This document shows positions 1-4,046 of a DNA stretch of 5,934 nt, piece by piece. The notes under the pieces were generated by a model. It did not search any database, had not been told where the DNA came from, and saw only the letters and a program-made list of their open reading frames with translations. Source of the DNA: Prochlorococcus sp. AG-686-P16 (GTDB lineage: Bacteria > Cyanobacteriota > Cyanobacteriia > PCC-6307 > Cyanobiaceae); the NCBI GenBank assembly GCA_003208695.1, contig QCVY01000049.1, positions 1 to 5,934 on the forward strand, written 5' to 3'. Position 1 is the stretch's first letter. Each line of letters starts with the position of its first letter. Made by a program: the position numbers and the translations under genes.

Positions 1-58
1 TCCCAGTATTAAGGTAAACCTTTACTGTCGCTAATTCTTTGCCTTCTTTTTTAGACAT
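1..58 (-). CDS. N-terminal part of an unrecognised small protein (runs off window)
   Basis: Nineteen codons starting at ATG (58) read inward to the window edge without a stop, beginning MSKKEGKELATVKVYLNTG. The start is lysine/glutamate rich and then turns into a beta-strand-like segment (ATVKVYLN), so a soluble protein is likely. The ATG lies only 7 bases after the stop of the membrane mini-gene at 66-182 on the same strand, which suggests co-transcription. No Shine-Dalgarno site is visible; the gap is AAAAATT. I do not recognise the family, and too little is present to assign a function. Confidence 0.55.
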   Translation of the reverse strand, partial: MSKKEGKELATVKVYLNTG

Positions 59-65
59 AATTTTT

Positions 66-182
66 CTATTTAAATAAACACATCCAAGCTATCAAGGAGA
101 ACAGCACTAAGGCAAGACTAAAAATACTTTTACTACTTGCCTTACCTTGTTTCTCAGTTGATTTAAAAGGTAATAATGCCAT
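66..182 (-). CDS. 38-aa single-span membrane protein, unknown
   Basis: ATG at 182, stop TAG at 66-68. The first 20 residues are polar and basic (MALLPFKSTEKQGKASSKS). Residues about 20-37 form one hydrophobic helix (IFSLALVLFSLIAWMCLF) ending in a lysine. The basic N-terminus before the helix fits an N-in orientation by the positive-inside rule. Length and layout resemble the many single-helix peptides of cyanobacterial thylakoids, but I cannot match it to a named photosystem or cytochrome subunit. The next gene starts 7 bases downstream, so the two probably form an operon. No clear ribosome binding site is seen. Confidence 0.6.
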   Translation of the reverse strand: MALLPFKSTEKQGKASSKSIFSLALVLFSLIAWMCLFK

Positions 183-244
183 AAATACATTTATAAAATT
201 AGATACTACTATTGCATGGCATTTTAATATGACAAGAAAGTTTT

Positions 245-286
245 ATACAGGAATCTGTATTAGTTAAGCTTAAAAGTTTTTAACTA
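245..286. other. Two adjacent small hairpins
   Basis: ATACAG (245-250) and CTGTAT (255-260) form a perfect 6-bp stem with loop GAAT. Directly next to it, TAGTTAA (261-267) and TTAACTA (280-286) form a 7-bp stem. They lie downstream of the minus-strand pair at 384-775 and could mark the 3' end of that transcript. Neither stem is followed by a clean U-tract on the minus strand, so calling a terminator would be a guess. The rest of 183-383 shows no supported gene. Confidence 0.3.
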
Positions 287-383
287 TTACCTGATAACAT
301 CACTTATTAAAAAGTAAATTTTAAAGTATAGTTATTTATATTCAAAAACAAACAAAAAATTATTCAAATTATTTTCAGTGAAA

Positions 384-521
384 CTATTGCTTTTTAAAAA
401 TTGCATTCTGATTAGATAACCAAAAAATAAGAAAAAGAAAGAATGCTAATAATGCTCCAGAAAAAATCGAAATAAAGAAGAATCCAGTTGTTAAATCAGA
501 ATCAACAAAAAATAAATACAT
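384..521 (-). CDS. 45-aa single-span membrane protein, partner of the PsbN-like gene
   Basis: ATG at 521, stop TAG at 384-386. Residues 1-12 are short and acidic (MYLFFVDSDLTT). Residues about 13-35 form a very hydrophobic, phenylalanine-rich helix ending in W34-L35. The tail carries N, Q and two lysines, giving a basic C-terminus. It begins 14 bases after the stop of the PsbN-like gene on the same strand, so co-transcription is likely. The sequence does not match any photosystem small subunit I can name. Being a thylakoid membrane peptide is inferred from its neighbour and its layout. Confidence 0.6.
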   Translation of the reverse strand: MYLFFVDSDLTTGFFFISIFSGALLAFFLFLIFWLSNQNAIFKKQ

Positions 522-535
522 TTAAATCTAATTTA

Positions 536-775
536 TTAATGGATATGATCTACTTCATTATGATTTTGACTATTATGACCATGCGCGATGCCTAATTCAT
601 GTAATCTTGCATGCTCTTTAATTGTATCTCTTAATTTATAGGATGATGGTCCTACTGTTGTATATATTCCATATCCTATTGAACCAAAAAGTAGTAGGCC
701 AATACTCCCTAAAAGTAAAAATAATGTTGGATCTTTAGTTACACCTACCATGTTTTTTGAAATTAAAATACTCAT
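536..775 (-). CDS. PsbN-like protein with histidine-rich C-terminal tail
   Basis: The protein has 79 residues from ATG at 775. A second ATG at 751 (Met9) could also serve, giving 71 residues. Residues about 16-40 form one membrane helix. It runs into GYGIYTTVGPSSYKLRD, which resembles the PsbN signature (G-[YF]-G-[IV]-Y-x-x-[FV]-G-P-x-S-x-x-L-x-D). PsbN is a small thylakoid protein needed for photosystem II assembly in plants rather than a core subunit. Ordinary cyanobacterial PsbN is about 43-46 residues and ends in a short acidic tail. Here the tail is about 25 residues longer and carries seven histidines (H55, H59, H65, H67, H72, H77, H79), which suggests metal binding (inference). It is therefore more likely a PsbN-like paralogue than psbN itself. 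A 45-residue membrane peptide follows in the same apparent operon. Confidence 0.65.
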   Translation of the reverse strand: MSILISKNMVGVTKDPTLFLLLGSIGLLLFGSIGYGIYTTVGPSSYKLRDTIKEHARLHELGIAHGHNSQNHNEVDHIH

Positions 776-1013
776 ATAAACATAGATATTTTATTTAAAA
801 GATTCAAGTTCAAAATTTATAAACTAAAGGGACAAATTATAATCTTAAATATAAAAGTTAAGTGGTTAAAATGTATTTATTAATTAAAATTAAATATTAA
901 TTATCACGAATATATCTATTAAAAATATTTTTCAAAGTAACTTAAAGTACATAACACTGTTTGAAGAATTTTAAATCTCTTGTAAATAAAGAATTTCAAT
1001 AAAAAATATATAT

Positions 1014-1047
1014 TTGAAAGTTGGTATAAACTAATAAGCAATTAACT
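1014..1047 (+). repeat. Duplicated promoter/leader region, copy 1
   Basis: This 34-base stretch recurs at 1311-1344 with 30 identical positions and no gaps; the mismatches are at 1018, 1019, 1033 and 1039. The core shared word is GTTGGTATAAACT. It lies immediately upstream of the mini-gene at 1056. The copy lies immediately upstream of the next gene, so the repeat looks like a duplicated promoter plus leader rather than a mobile-element end. Confidence 0.7.
1022..1030 (+). promoter_or_regulatory. Extended -10 promoter element (TGGTATAAA)
   Basis: TATAAA at 1025-1030 is preceded by TGG, giving the TGn extended -10 form. Transcription would start near 1037, about 19 bases before the ATG at 1056, a short leader with no Shine-Dalgarno site. 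No convincing -35 box is visible in the AT-rich upstream DNA, which fits an extended -10 promoter. The 9-base word TTGGTATAA occurs three times in this window, each time ahead of a plus-strand gene. Confidence 0.45.
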
Positions 1048-1055
1048 CTTTTTTT

Positions 1056-1226
1056 ATGGAACTTGAGTCGATTTCAACTACAAGTAATAATCCTCCCCAA
1101 AATGGGGTTGGTAAGAAGTTTTTAATCATTTCTATCTCACTGACAGTACTATTAAATCTCTCTGTTGGTATTTGGTTTTATATATACGTTCAACAAAACG
1201 GTTTAGATAAATTTTTAATCAAATGA
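1056..1226 (+). CDS. 56-aa single-span membrane protein, unknown
   Basis: ATG at 1056, stop TGA at 1224-1226. Residues 1-20 are polar (serine, threonine, asparagine, NPPQNG) and end in KK. Residues about 22-46 form one membrane helix (FLIISISLTVLLNLSVGIW and following aromatic residues). A short polar tail, QQNGLDKFLIK, follows. The stop overlaps the next ATG as ATGA (1223-1226), the classical arrangement for translational coupling. The promoter and leader sit in the duplicated segment directly upstream. I do not recognise the family. The pairing with a second mini membrane peptide suggests a two-component membrane unit (inference). Confidence 0.65.
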   Translation: MELESISTTSNNPPQNGVGKKFLIISISLTVLLNLSVGIWFYIYVQQNGLDKFLIK

Positions 1227-1303
1227 AAAGGTTCCTTCTTCCAGTAATAGTTCTATTAGGTGTTATTTATGGTTGTGGTTTATTTTGGCTACTTTGGAAT
1301 TAA
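1223..1303 (+). CDS. 26-aa hydrophobic mini-protein, coupled to the preceding gene
   Basis: The ATG at 1223 overlaps the previous stop (ATGA); the stop TAA is at 1301-1303. The peptide opens with M-K-R and is then a single hydrophobic helix with a tryptophan-rich end (FWLLWN) and one cysteine in YGCG. Its size is close to that of the smallest thylakoid subunits such as PetN, PetL or PsbT, but the sequence matches none of them in my reading. Support comes from the overlap with the upstream gene and from the sharp charge/hydrophobic pattern. At 26 codons it could still be fortuitous. Confidence 0.5.
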   Translation: MKRFLLPVIVLLGVIYGCGLFWLLWN

Positions 1304-1310
1304 GAAATTA

Positions 1311-1344
1311 TTGAGGGTTGGTATAAACTCATAAGTAATTAACT
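1311..1344 (+). repeat. Duplicated promoter/leader region, copy 2
   Basis: This is the second copy of the segment at 1014-1047 (30 of 34 bases identical, constant offset 297). It starts 8 bases after the stop of the 26-codon gene and ends 16 bases before the TTG start at 1361. It therefore sits exactly where a promoter for the 140-residue gene would be needed. A direct duplication could have separated one ancestral unit into two transcription units, or a promoter could have been copied to a new gene. Confidence 0.7.
1319..1327 (+). promoter_or_regulatory. Extended -10 promoter element (TGGTATAAA), second copy
   Basis: TATAAA at 1322-1327 is preceded by TGG, identical to the element at 1022-1030. 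The predicted transcript start is near 1334, giving a leader of about 27 bases to the TTG at 1361. It supports independent expression of the downstream gene and weakens the idea that the gene is only a broken 5' fragment. Confidence 0.45.
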
Positions 1345-1360
1345 TATTTTCTAAAAGCAT

Positions 1361-1783
1361 TTGTATTTTCTTTTAGCTGAAATAATACAACCTATAAATT
1401 GTGTTTTAGTTTCAGAGAATGTTCCTAGTATTTCTATAGTTTTATCTGAAAGAAGATCTAATGATCTAAAGGGAGTCCTTACAATTGAGAATAATGTTAA
1501 AGGTAATTTTTATACTTATAAACCAACAAAAGAAGAACCATCAAGCTGGAGTTTTGAAAAACCAAATATTAAATTTAATGGAGAAACGATACTATTAAAG
1601 GGTAATGAAATATGGCACCCTTACCAATCAAAAATCAAAGCACATGAGGTGAATAAAGTTTTCTTTTCTGGATTGTCCTCAAATTTTTCAAAGGTTACCA
1701 ATGAAAGAGATTTACTAAAGGCGGCTTCTGGTTTTTTTAAAATTGGCAGTGGTTGTCTTGGAGGGAGGGTTAAAAAGGTTTAG
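1361..1783 (+). CDS. 140-aa unrecognised protein with a TTG start
   Basis: The frame opens after TAA at 1352-1354 and has no ATG or GTG before a well-formed coding stretch, so TTG at 1361 is the only usual start near the 5' end. It is the longest frame in the window. After a mildly hydrophobic N-terminus (YFLLAEIIQPI) the protein looks soluble and beta-rich, with GNFYTYKPT, an aromatic SSWSFEKP segment, and a glycine/basic end (GSGCLGGRVKKV). Cysteines are at about residues 14 and 132. I recognise no domain. The non-ATG start could mean a 5'-truncated gene, but the duplicated promoter 17-50 bases upstream argues for a functional one. It converges with the cysteine-rich gene at 1822, with 38 bases between the stops. 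Confidence 0.6.
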   Translation: MYFLLAEIIQPINCVLVSENVPSISIVLSERRSNDLKGVLTIENNVKGNFYTYKPTKEEPSSWSFEKPNIKFNGETILLKGNEIWHPYQSKIKAHEVNKVFFSGLSSNFSKVTNERDLLKAASGFFKIGSGCLGGRVKKV

Positions 1784-1821
1784 CCATTTCTAGAAAATAA
1801 ATAGCTTTTCAAATAAAACCT

Positions 1822-1962
1822 TTAATGGTCATAACAAGTTGCGCATTCTTCACAATCTTTACACTCACAAGGACAAGTACAACCGCAGCCAGGACATACT
1901 TCTTTTTTATCCGCAAAATTAATATTATTTATAATAATATTTTGTGATAATAGATTAACCAT
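1822..1962 (-). CDS. Metallothionein-like cysteine-rich protein (46 aa)
   Basis: ATG at 1962, stop TAA at 1822-1824. The C-terminal half holds nine cysteines in 22 residues (VCPGCGCTCPCEC, then KDCEECATC) in CxC and CxxC spacing, ending in YDH. This density and spacing is typical of small metal-thiolate proteins such as metallothioneins, which bind zinc, copper or cadmium in the cytoplasm. It does not carry the order of motifs of SmtA of Synechococcus, so 'like' is as far as the sequence goes. The N-terminal 16 residues are hydrophobic and asparagine/isoleucine rich. The frame extends upstream to TTG at 2016 (64 residues), but that part is an asparagine run from AT-rich DNA, so I prefer ATG 1962. 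A perfect dyad lies 63 bases upstream of the ATG. Confidence 0.65.
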   Translation of the reverse strand: MVNLLSQNIIINNINFADKKEVCPGCGCTCPCECKDCEECATCYDH

Positions 1963-2024
1963 AATAGATAAATTATTATTGTTATTAACTATAGAGAATA
2001 TATGTCTAAAATTCAACTATAAGC

Positions 2025-2044
2025 TTACTTAACGCATTAAGTAA
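2025..2044. promoter_or_regulatory. Perfect 8-bp dyad upstream of the metallothionein-like gene
   Basis: TTACTTAA (2025-2032), spacer CGCA, TTAAGTAA (2037-2044), with outer AGC (2022-2024) and GCT (2048-2050) able to extend it. It lies in the divergent region, 63 bases before the ATG at 1962 and about 150 bases before the ATG at 2198. A DNA dyad here fits an operator for a dimeric repressor or activator. It does not match the SmtB or Zur boxes as I know them. It has no U-tract on either side, so a terminator is unlikely. Nothing else is supported in 2017-2197. Confidence 0.35.
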
Positions 2045-2197
2045 TATGCTAAAGATGAAAATGAAAATCATATTTAAAATTAAATAATAATAATAAATTC
2101 TAATTTGCATTTTAAGATTTTAGAATTAAAAATACGCAAACTTATTGATAATTAGTTTTTTAGTCATTAAACTGAAAATTAAATATTATTTTCACAG

Positions 2198-2416
2198 ATG
2201 TCAGATAATTGCGAATTAAAGTGGCAACCAACTAAAGACCAGCTAGACAACATGATCTTGCCTGCCTATACAGATATGGCAAAACAGAGTGTTGCTTATG
2301 TTAATAAATTTGGGTGCCCTCCTGAATATGTTGCAGATATGCTGAGAGATATTGCAGATGCACTAACTTCTATTCATCCTGAATCTGAATCTGATAGCGG
2401 TTGCTCTTGTTGTTAA
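2198..2416 (+). CDS. 72-aa small protein with C-terminal CxCC motif, unknown
   Basis: ATG at 2198, stop TAA at 2414-2416. The body (residues about 10-60) is predicted mostly helical and acidic (DQLDNMILPAYTDMAKQSV, then PPEYVADMLRDIADALTSI). It ends in a flexible acidic linker, PESESDSG, and then CSCC. Cysteines are C5, C40, C69, C71 and C72. A disordered arm ending in CxCC suggests a metal- or thiol-handling tail, but the family is not one I recognise. It is divergent from a metallothionein-like gene, so a shared metal or redox role is a reasonable inference. It converges with the Nif11-like gene with 33 bases between stops. Codon use is ordinary for the window. Confidence 0.75.
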   Translation: MSDNCELKWQPTKDQLDNMILPAYTDMAKQSVAYVNKFGCPPEYVADMLRDIADALTSIHPESESDSGCSCC

Positions 2417-2449
2417 AGTATTAAATTTTAATTTTTTTATAGAGATAAA

Positions 2450-2683
2450 TTAATTTCCGCCTTCTCCAAAATTATAGGATGGCGTAGTATCTTGGCTTTT
2501 TATCTTTACTCCATTTACTACATTACTAGAAATATTTTTTAGTTCACTTCCTGTAAATTTAAATCCTGAATCATTTGCGATTTTGGCAATTTCATCAGCA
2601 GTTCCAACACTCAAAACCTGATCAAGAAGTTTTTTATTATTTTGAATTTCAATCAAAAATTTTTTTATTTGATCCTCAGACAC
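2450..2683 (-). CDS. Nif11-like peptide without a recognisable modified core
   Basis: GTG start at 2683, 77 residues. The first 50 residues fit the Nif11 family: MSEDQIKKFLIEI, then a lysine/asparagine turn, then EIAKIANDSGFKFTGSEL, matching the family's A-x-x-x-G-[FY]-x-[FI]-T-x-x-[ED]-L pattern. Nif11 domains serve as leader peptides of ribosomally made natural products, such as the prochlorosins of Prochlorococcus and Synechococcus, and also occur as stand-alone proteins of unknown role. Here the C-terminal 27 residues (NGVKIKSQDTTPSYNF, then GEGGN) contain no cysteine, so a lanthionine product is excluded. No LanM-type enzyme or transporter is in the window. It is transcribed against the upstream CxCC gene. 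The family call is good; the function is open. Confidence 0.75.
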   Translation of the reverse strand: MSEDQIKKFLIEIQNNKKLLDQVLSVGTADEIAKIANDSGFKFTGSELKNISSNVVNGVKIKSQDTTPSYNFGEGGN

Positions 2684-2778
2684 AAGAAGTAAATTTAATT
2701 TGTTGAACTAACTAATAATAAAAGCACCTTAGAAAAACTTAAAGGTTTCTTCTGAAATAAATAAAAGGTTATTCACAT

Positions 2779-2787
2779 TGGTATAAT
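2779..2787 (+). promoter_or_regulatory. Extended -10 promoter (TGGTATAAT) ahead of the psaM cluster
   Basis: TATAAT at 2782-2787, a perfect -10 hexamer, is preceded by TGG in the TGn extended form. It shares TTGGTATAA with 1021-1029 and 1318-1326. The transcript would start near 2795, giving a leader of about 78 bases to the small ORF at 2873 and about 143 bases to psaM at 2938. The only other features in 2684-2872 are weak short stems. Confidence 0.5.
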
Positions 2788-2872
2788 TTTTTTCTTTTTA
2801 TAGGTAAATATTTTATTCTTATCCCAAAATTTTCAGTGCATTAGTTAACTTATATCTATTACTAAAAGAAAT

Positions 2873-2923
2873 ATGTTTGAAGCACTTATTTATTTAATCA
2901 TTGGAATATTTCAAGATAATTAA
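2873..2923 (+). CDS. 16-codon upstream ORF before psaM
   Basis: ATG at 2873, stop TAA at 2921-2923, encoding MFEALIYLIIGIFQDN. It is a short hydrophobic peptide lying between the promoter at 2779 and psaM, which begins 14 bases after its stop. A purine-rich AAGGAAA follows the stop and may serve as the psaM ribosome binding site. It could be a leader ORF, a real mini-membrane peptide or chance. A second tiny ORF with a similar opening (M-hydrophobic-E) precedes the gene at 3308. Confidence 0.25.
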   Translation: MFEALIYLIIGIFQDN

Positions 2924-2937
2924 GGAAATTATCAATT

Positions 2938-3039
2938 ATGGAATCATCCCAACAAATAATACTTATGGCTTTAGGTTTGCTAATTGTGATCTTTGCTGGA
3001 ACATTGGCTCTTAGACTTGGCATAAGCTTAAGGGAATAA
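2938..3039 (+). CDS. psaM: Photosystem I subunit XII (PsaM)
   Basis: The protein has 33 residues, ATG at 2938 and stop TAA at 3037-3039. A short polar N-terminus (MESSQQ) is followed by one membrane helix (residues about 7-26). It ends in LALRLGISLRE, which matches the conserved C-terminal LAxRLxxxL pattern of PsaM. The length fits the family (about 30-34 residues). PsaM is a single-helix peripheral subunit of photosystem I in the thylakoid membrane, involved in trimer contacts and carotenoid/chlorophyll environment in known cyanobacterial structures. AAGGAAA 8-15 bases upstream is the likely ribosome binding site. The next gene starts 5 bases after the stop, so co-transcription is likely. 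The family was judged by eye on a very short protein; another small subunit remains possible. Confidence 0.65.
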   Translation: MESSQQIILMALGLLIVIFAGTLALRLGISLRE

Positions 3040-3044
3040 ATTCT

Positions 3045-3167
3045 ATGGATTTCAAATCTTTATTACCTTTAATTATTGGCTTATCAGTTTGGATCTATGG
3101 GACTGTCTTGTTAGTAAGAAAACTTTCAGCGAAAATTCCCTTCAAAAAGATTCCAGAAGAAAATTAG
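3045..3167 (+). CDS. 40-aa single-span membrane protein downstream of psaM
   Basis: ATG at 3045, stop TAG at 3165-3167. Residues about 5-24 form a membrane helix (LLPLIIGLSVWIYGTVLLV). They are followed by a strongly basic segment, RKLSAKIPFKKIPEEN, so the C-terminus is likely cytoplasmic or stromal-side. It starts 5 bases after the psaM stop, which makes an operon with psaM very likely. I cannot name it. By position it is a candidate accessory peptide of the thylakoid, which is inference. Confidence 0.65.
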   Translation: MDFKSLLPLIIGLSVWIYGTVLLVRKLSAKIPFKKIPEEN

Positions 3168-3211
3168 AAAAAATAAATTTATAGTGATTTAATAAATTTA
3201 AAATAATTAGT

Positions 3212-3244
3212 ACTTTAGTTAGCAACAAAACCCACAACTAAAGT
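3212..3244 (+). other. Perfect 9-bp hairpin between mini-genes
   Basis: ACTTTAGTT (3212-3220) and AACTAAAGT (3236-3244) are perfect inverted repeats around a 15-base loop. It sits 44 bases after the stop at 3167 and 63 bases before the ATG at 3308. No U-tract follows on the plus strand, so it is not a classical terminator. It may be an RNA-stability or processing element between the psaM pair and the next mini-gene, or a weak terminator. Confidence 0.4.
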
Positions 3245-3274
3245 TGAGAAATTTTCAGAAACTATCTTTAAACA

Positions 3275-3307
3275 ATGTTAGAACTAATTAAAATAATTTT
3301 TGAATAA
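3275..3307 (+). CDS. 10-codon upstream ORF abutting the next start
   Basis: ATG at 3275, stop TAA at 3305-3307, encoding MLELIKIIFE. Its stop is directly followed by the ATG of the 35-residue gene (TAAATG, no spacer), an arrangement that allows translational coupling or reinitiation. No Shine-Dalgarno site is seen for either. A chance ORF is quite possible at this length in AT-rich DNA. Confidence 0.25.
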   Translation: MLELIKIIFE

Positions 3308-3415
3308 ATGTCTTTAGCAATATATTTGATTCCAATTTTTATATTTGGCTCAATCTTTCTTTTCAAATTAGCTAAAGATCTCGCTAATGAGAGGAAAAGT
3401 GAGAAAAAAAATTAA
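3308..3415 (+). CDS. 35-aa single-span membrane protein, unknown
   Basis: ATG at 3308, stop TAA at 3413-3415. One hydrophobic helix at residues about 3-20 (LAIYLIPIFIFGSIFLFK) is followed by a highly charged tail, LAKDLANERKSEKKN. The clean hydrophobic-then-basic pattern is typical of small thylakoid or inner-membrane peptides and unlike random AT-rich sequence. It may belong to the psaM transcript, although a hairpin lies between. It is not recognised as any named subunit. It converges with the gene at 3479. Confidence 0.6.
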   Translation: MSLAIYLIPIFIFGSIFLFKLAKDLANERKSEKKN

Positions 3416-3478
3416 ATTTTCAATTCAATTTTTAATTACAAAAATTATCAATAAAAAGTATAAATTAAGAATAATTGT

Positions 3479-3709
3479 TTAAATTAATTTCTCTATAGTC
3501 CATCTATAGCCACCACTTCTATTATTTTCGCGATAACAAATTCCAATTAAATCTCCATTTTTTCTTCGTAATGAACACTCTATGCCGTCTTGTGTTTTAT
3601 AGAAGCTTGATGAGTTAGGGCAAATCTCCTCTCCCTCTTGATACATTTTTTTAATTATTAATGCCCATATCTCTTTTAACTCACTATCTTCCTCTGTATT
3701 AAATTGCAT
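3479..3709 (-). CDS. 76-aa soluble protein, unknown
   Basis: ATG at 3709, stop TAA at 3479-3481. The N-terminus is acidic and helical (NTEEDSELKEIWALIIKKMY). It is followed by a compact region with cysteines C30, C45 and C58 and a likely beta hairpin (GIECSLRRKNGDLIGICYR), then RSGGYRWTIEKL at the end. The alternating pattern suggests a small alpha/beta fold. I know no family for it. Upstream DNA (3710-3760) is AT-rich with no clear promoter box. It stands alone on its strand and converges with the mini-gene cluster to its left. Confidence 0.65.
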   Translation of the reverse strand: MQFNTEEDSELKEIWALIIKKMYQEGEEICPNSSSFYKTQDGIECSLRRKNGDLIGICYRENNRSGGYRWTIEKLI

Positions 3710-3795
3710 TTAATTATTTTTAAATAATATAAATCCAAAAAATAATATTAAATTTTATTTTTTACTAATCTCTATTTCATTATCTACATTCTGAA

Positions 3796-3979
3796 ATGAT
3801 ACAAGTTACCTCGCAATATAAAGCAAAGATCATCATTACCAAATCTAAAGTCACTCTACTTATTAGAGACTTTGATAGATAATAAATCTAGAGTTGAAAG
3901 CATCATAAACAGAATATTTATCCTAGCTATGATGCTGCAGAGATACAGAGACAAAGAAGAAGAAGTATTGAGAAGATAG
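3796..3979 (+). other. Possible small ORFs or gene remnant in two frames
   Basis: Two overlapping plus frames look partly coding. ATG 3796 to TAA 3882 encodes 28 residues (MIQVTSQYKAKIIITKSK and following). In the next frame 59 codons are open from 3800 to TAG 3979, with a usable TTG at 3872. The latter ends in a charged helix, AMMLQRYRDKEEEVLRR. A frameshifted remnant of one gene is possible. In AT-rich DNA an open run of 59 codons is not rare, so support is limited to the less AT-rich composition and helix-like pattern. I list it to cover the gap between 3709 and 4088. Confidence 0.25.
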
Positions 3980-3980
3980 G

Positions 3981-4012
3981 TCAAAAAAAGAGGGCGTTAT
4001 GTTCGCTCCCTT
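3981..4012 (-). terminator. Intrinsic terminator of the membrane-protein gene at 4088-4462
   Basis: On the minus strand AAGGGAGCG pairs with CGCCCTCTT around loop AACATAA: nine pair positions, with one A/C mismatch and one G-T wobble. The stem (3988-4012) runs directly into a minus-strand T-rich tract (3983-3990). It is GC-rich against its surroundings and lies about 76 bases beyond the stop of the minus-strand gene. Stem plus U-tract in the right order makes this a good intrinsic terminator. Confidence 0.6.
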
Positions 4013-4046
4013 AAAAAACTGAATCATCCCAATCACCTCGGCTAGA

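Noticed and set aside
1963..2016. N-terminal extension of the metallothionein-like gene to TTG 2016
   Set aside because: The extra 18 codons are mainly asparagine and isoleucine, as expected from AT-rich DNA, and a normal ATG exists at 1962.
2941..4032. Exact 12-base repeat GAATCATCCCAA at 2941 and 4021
   Set aside because: A 12-base match is expected a few times by chance in 6 kb of this composition, and one copy is inside psaM coding sequence.
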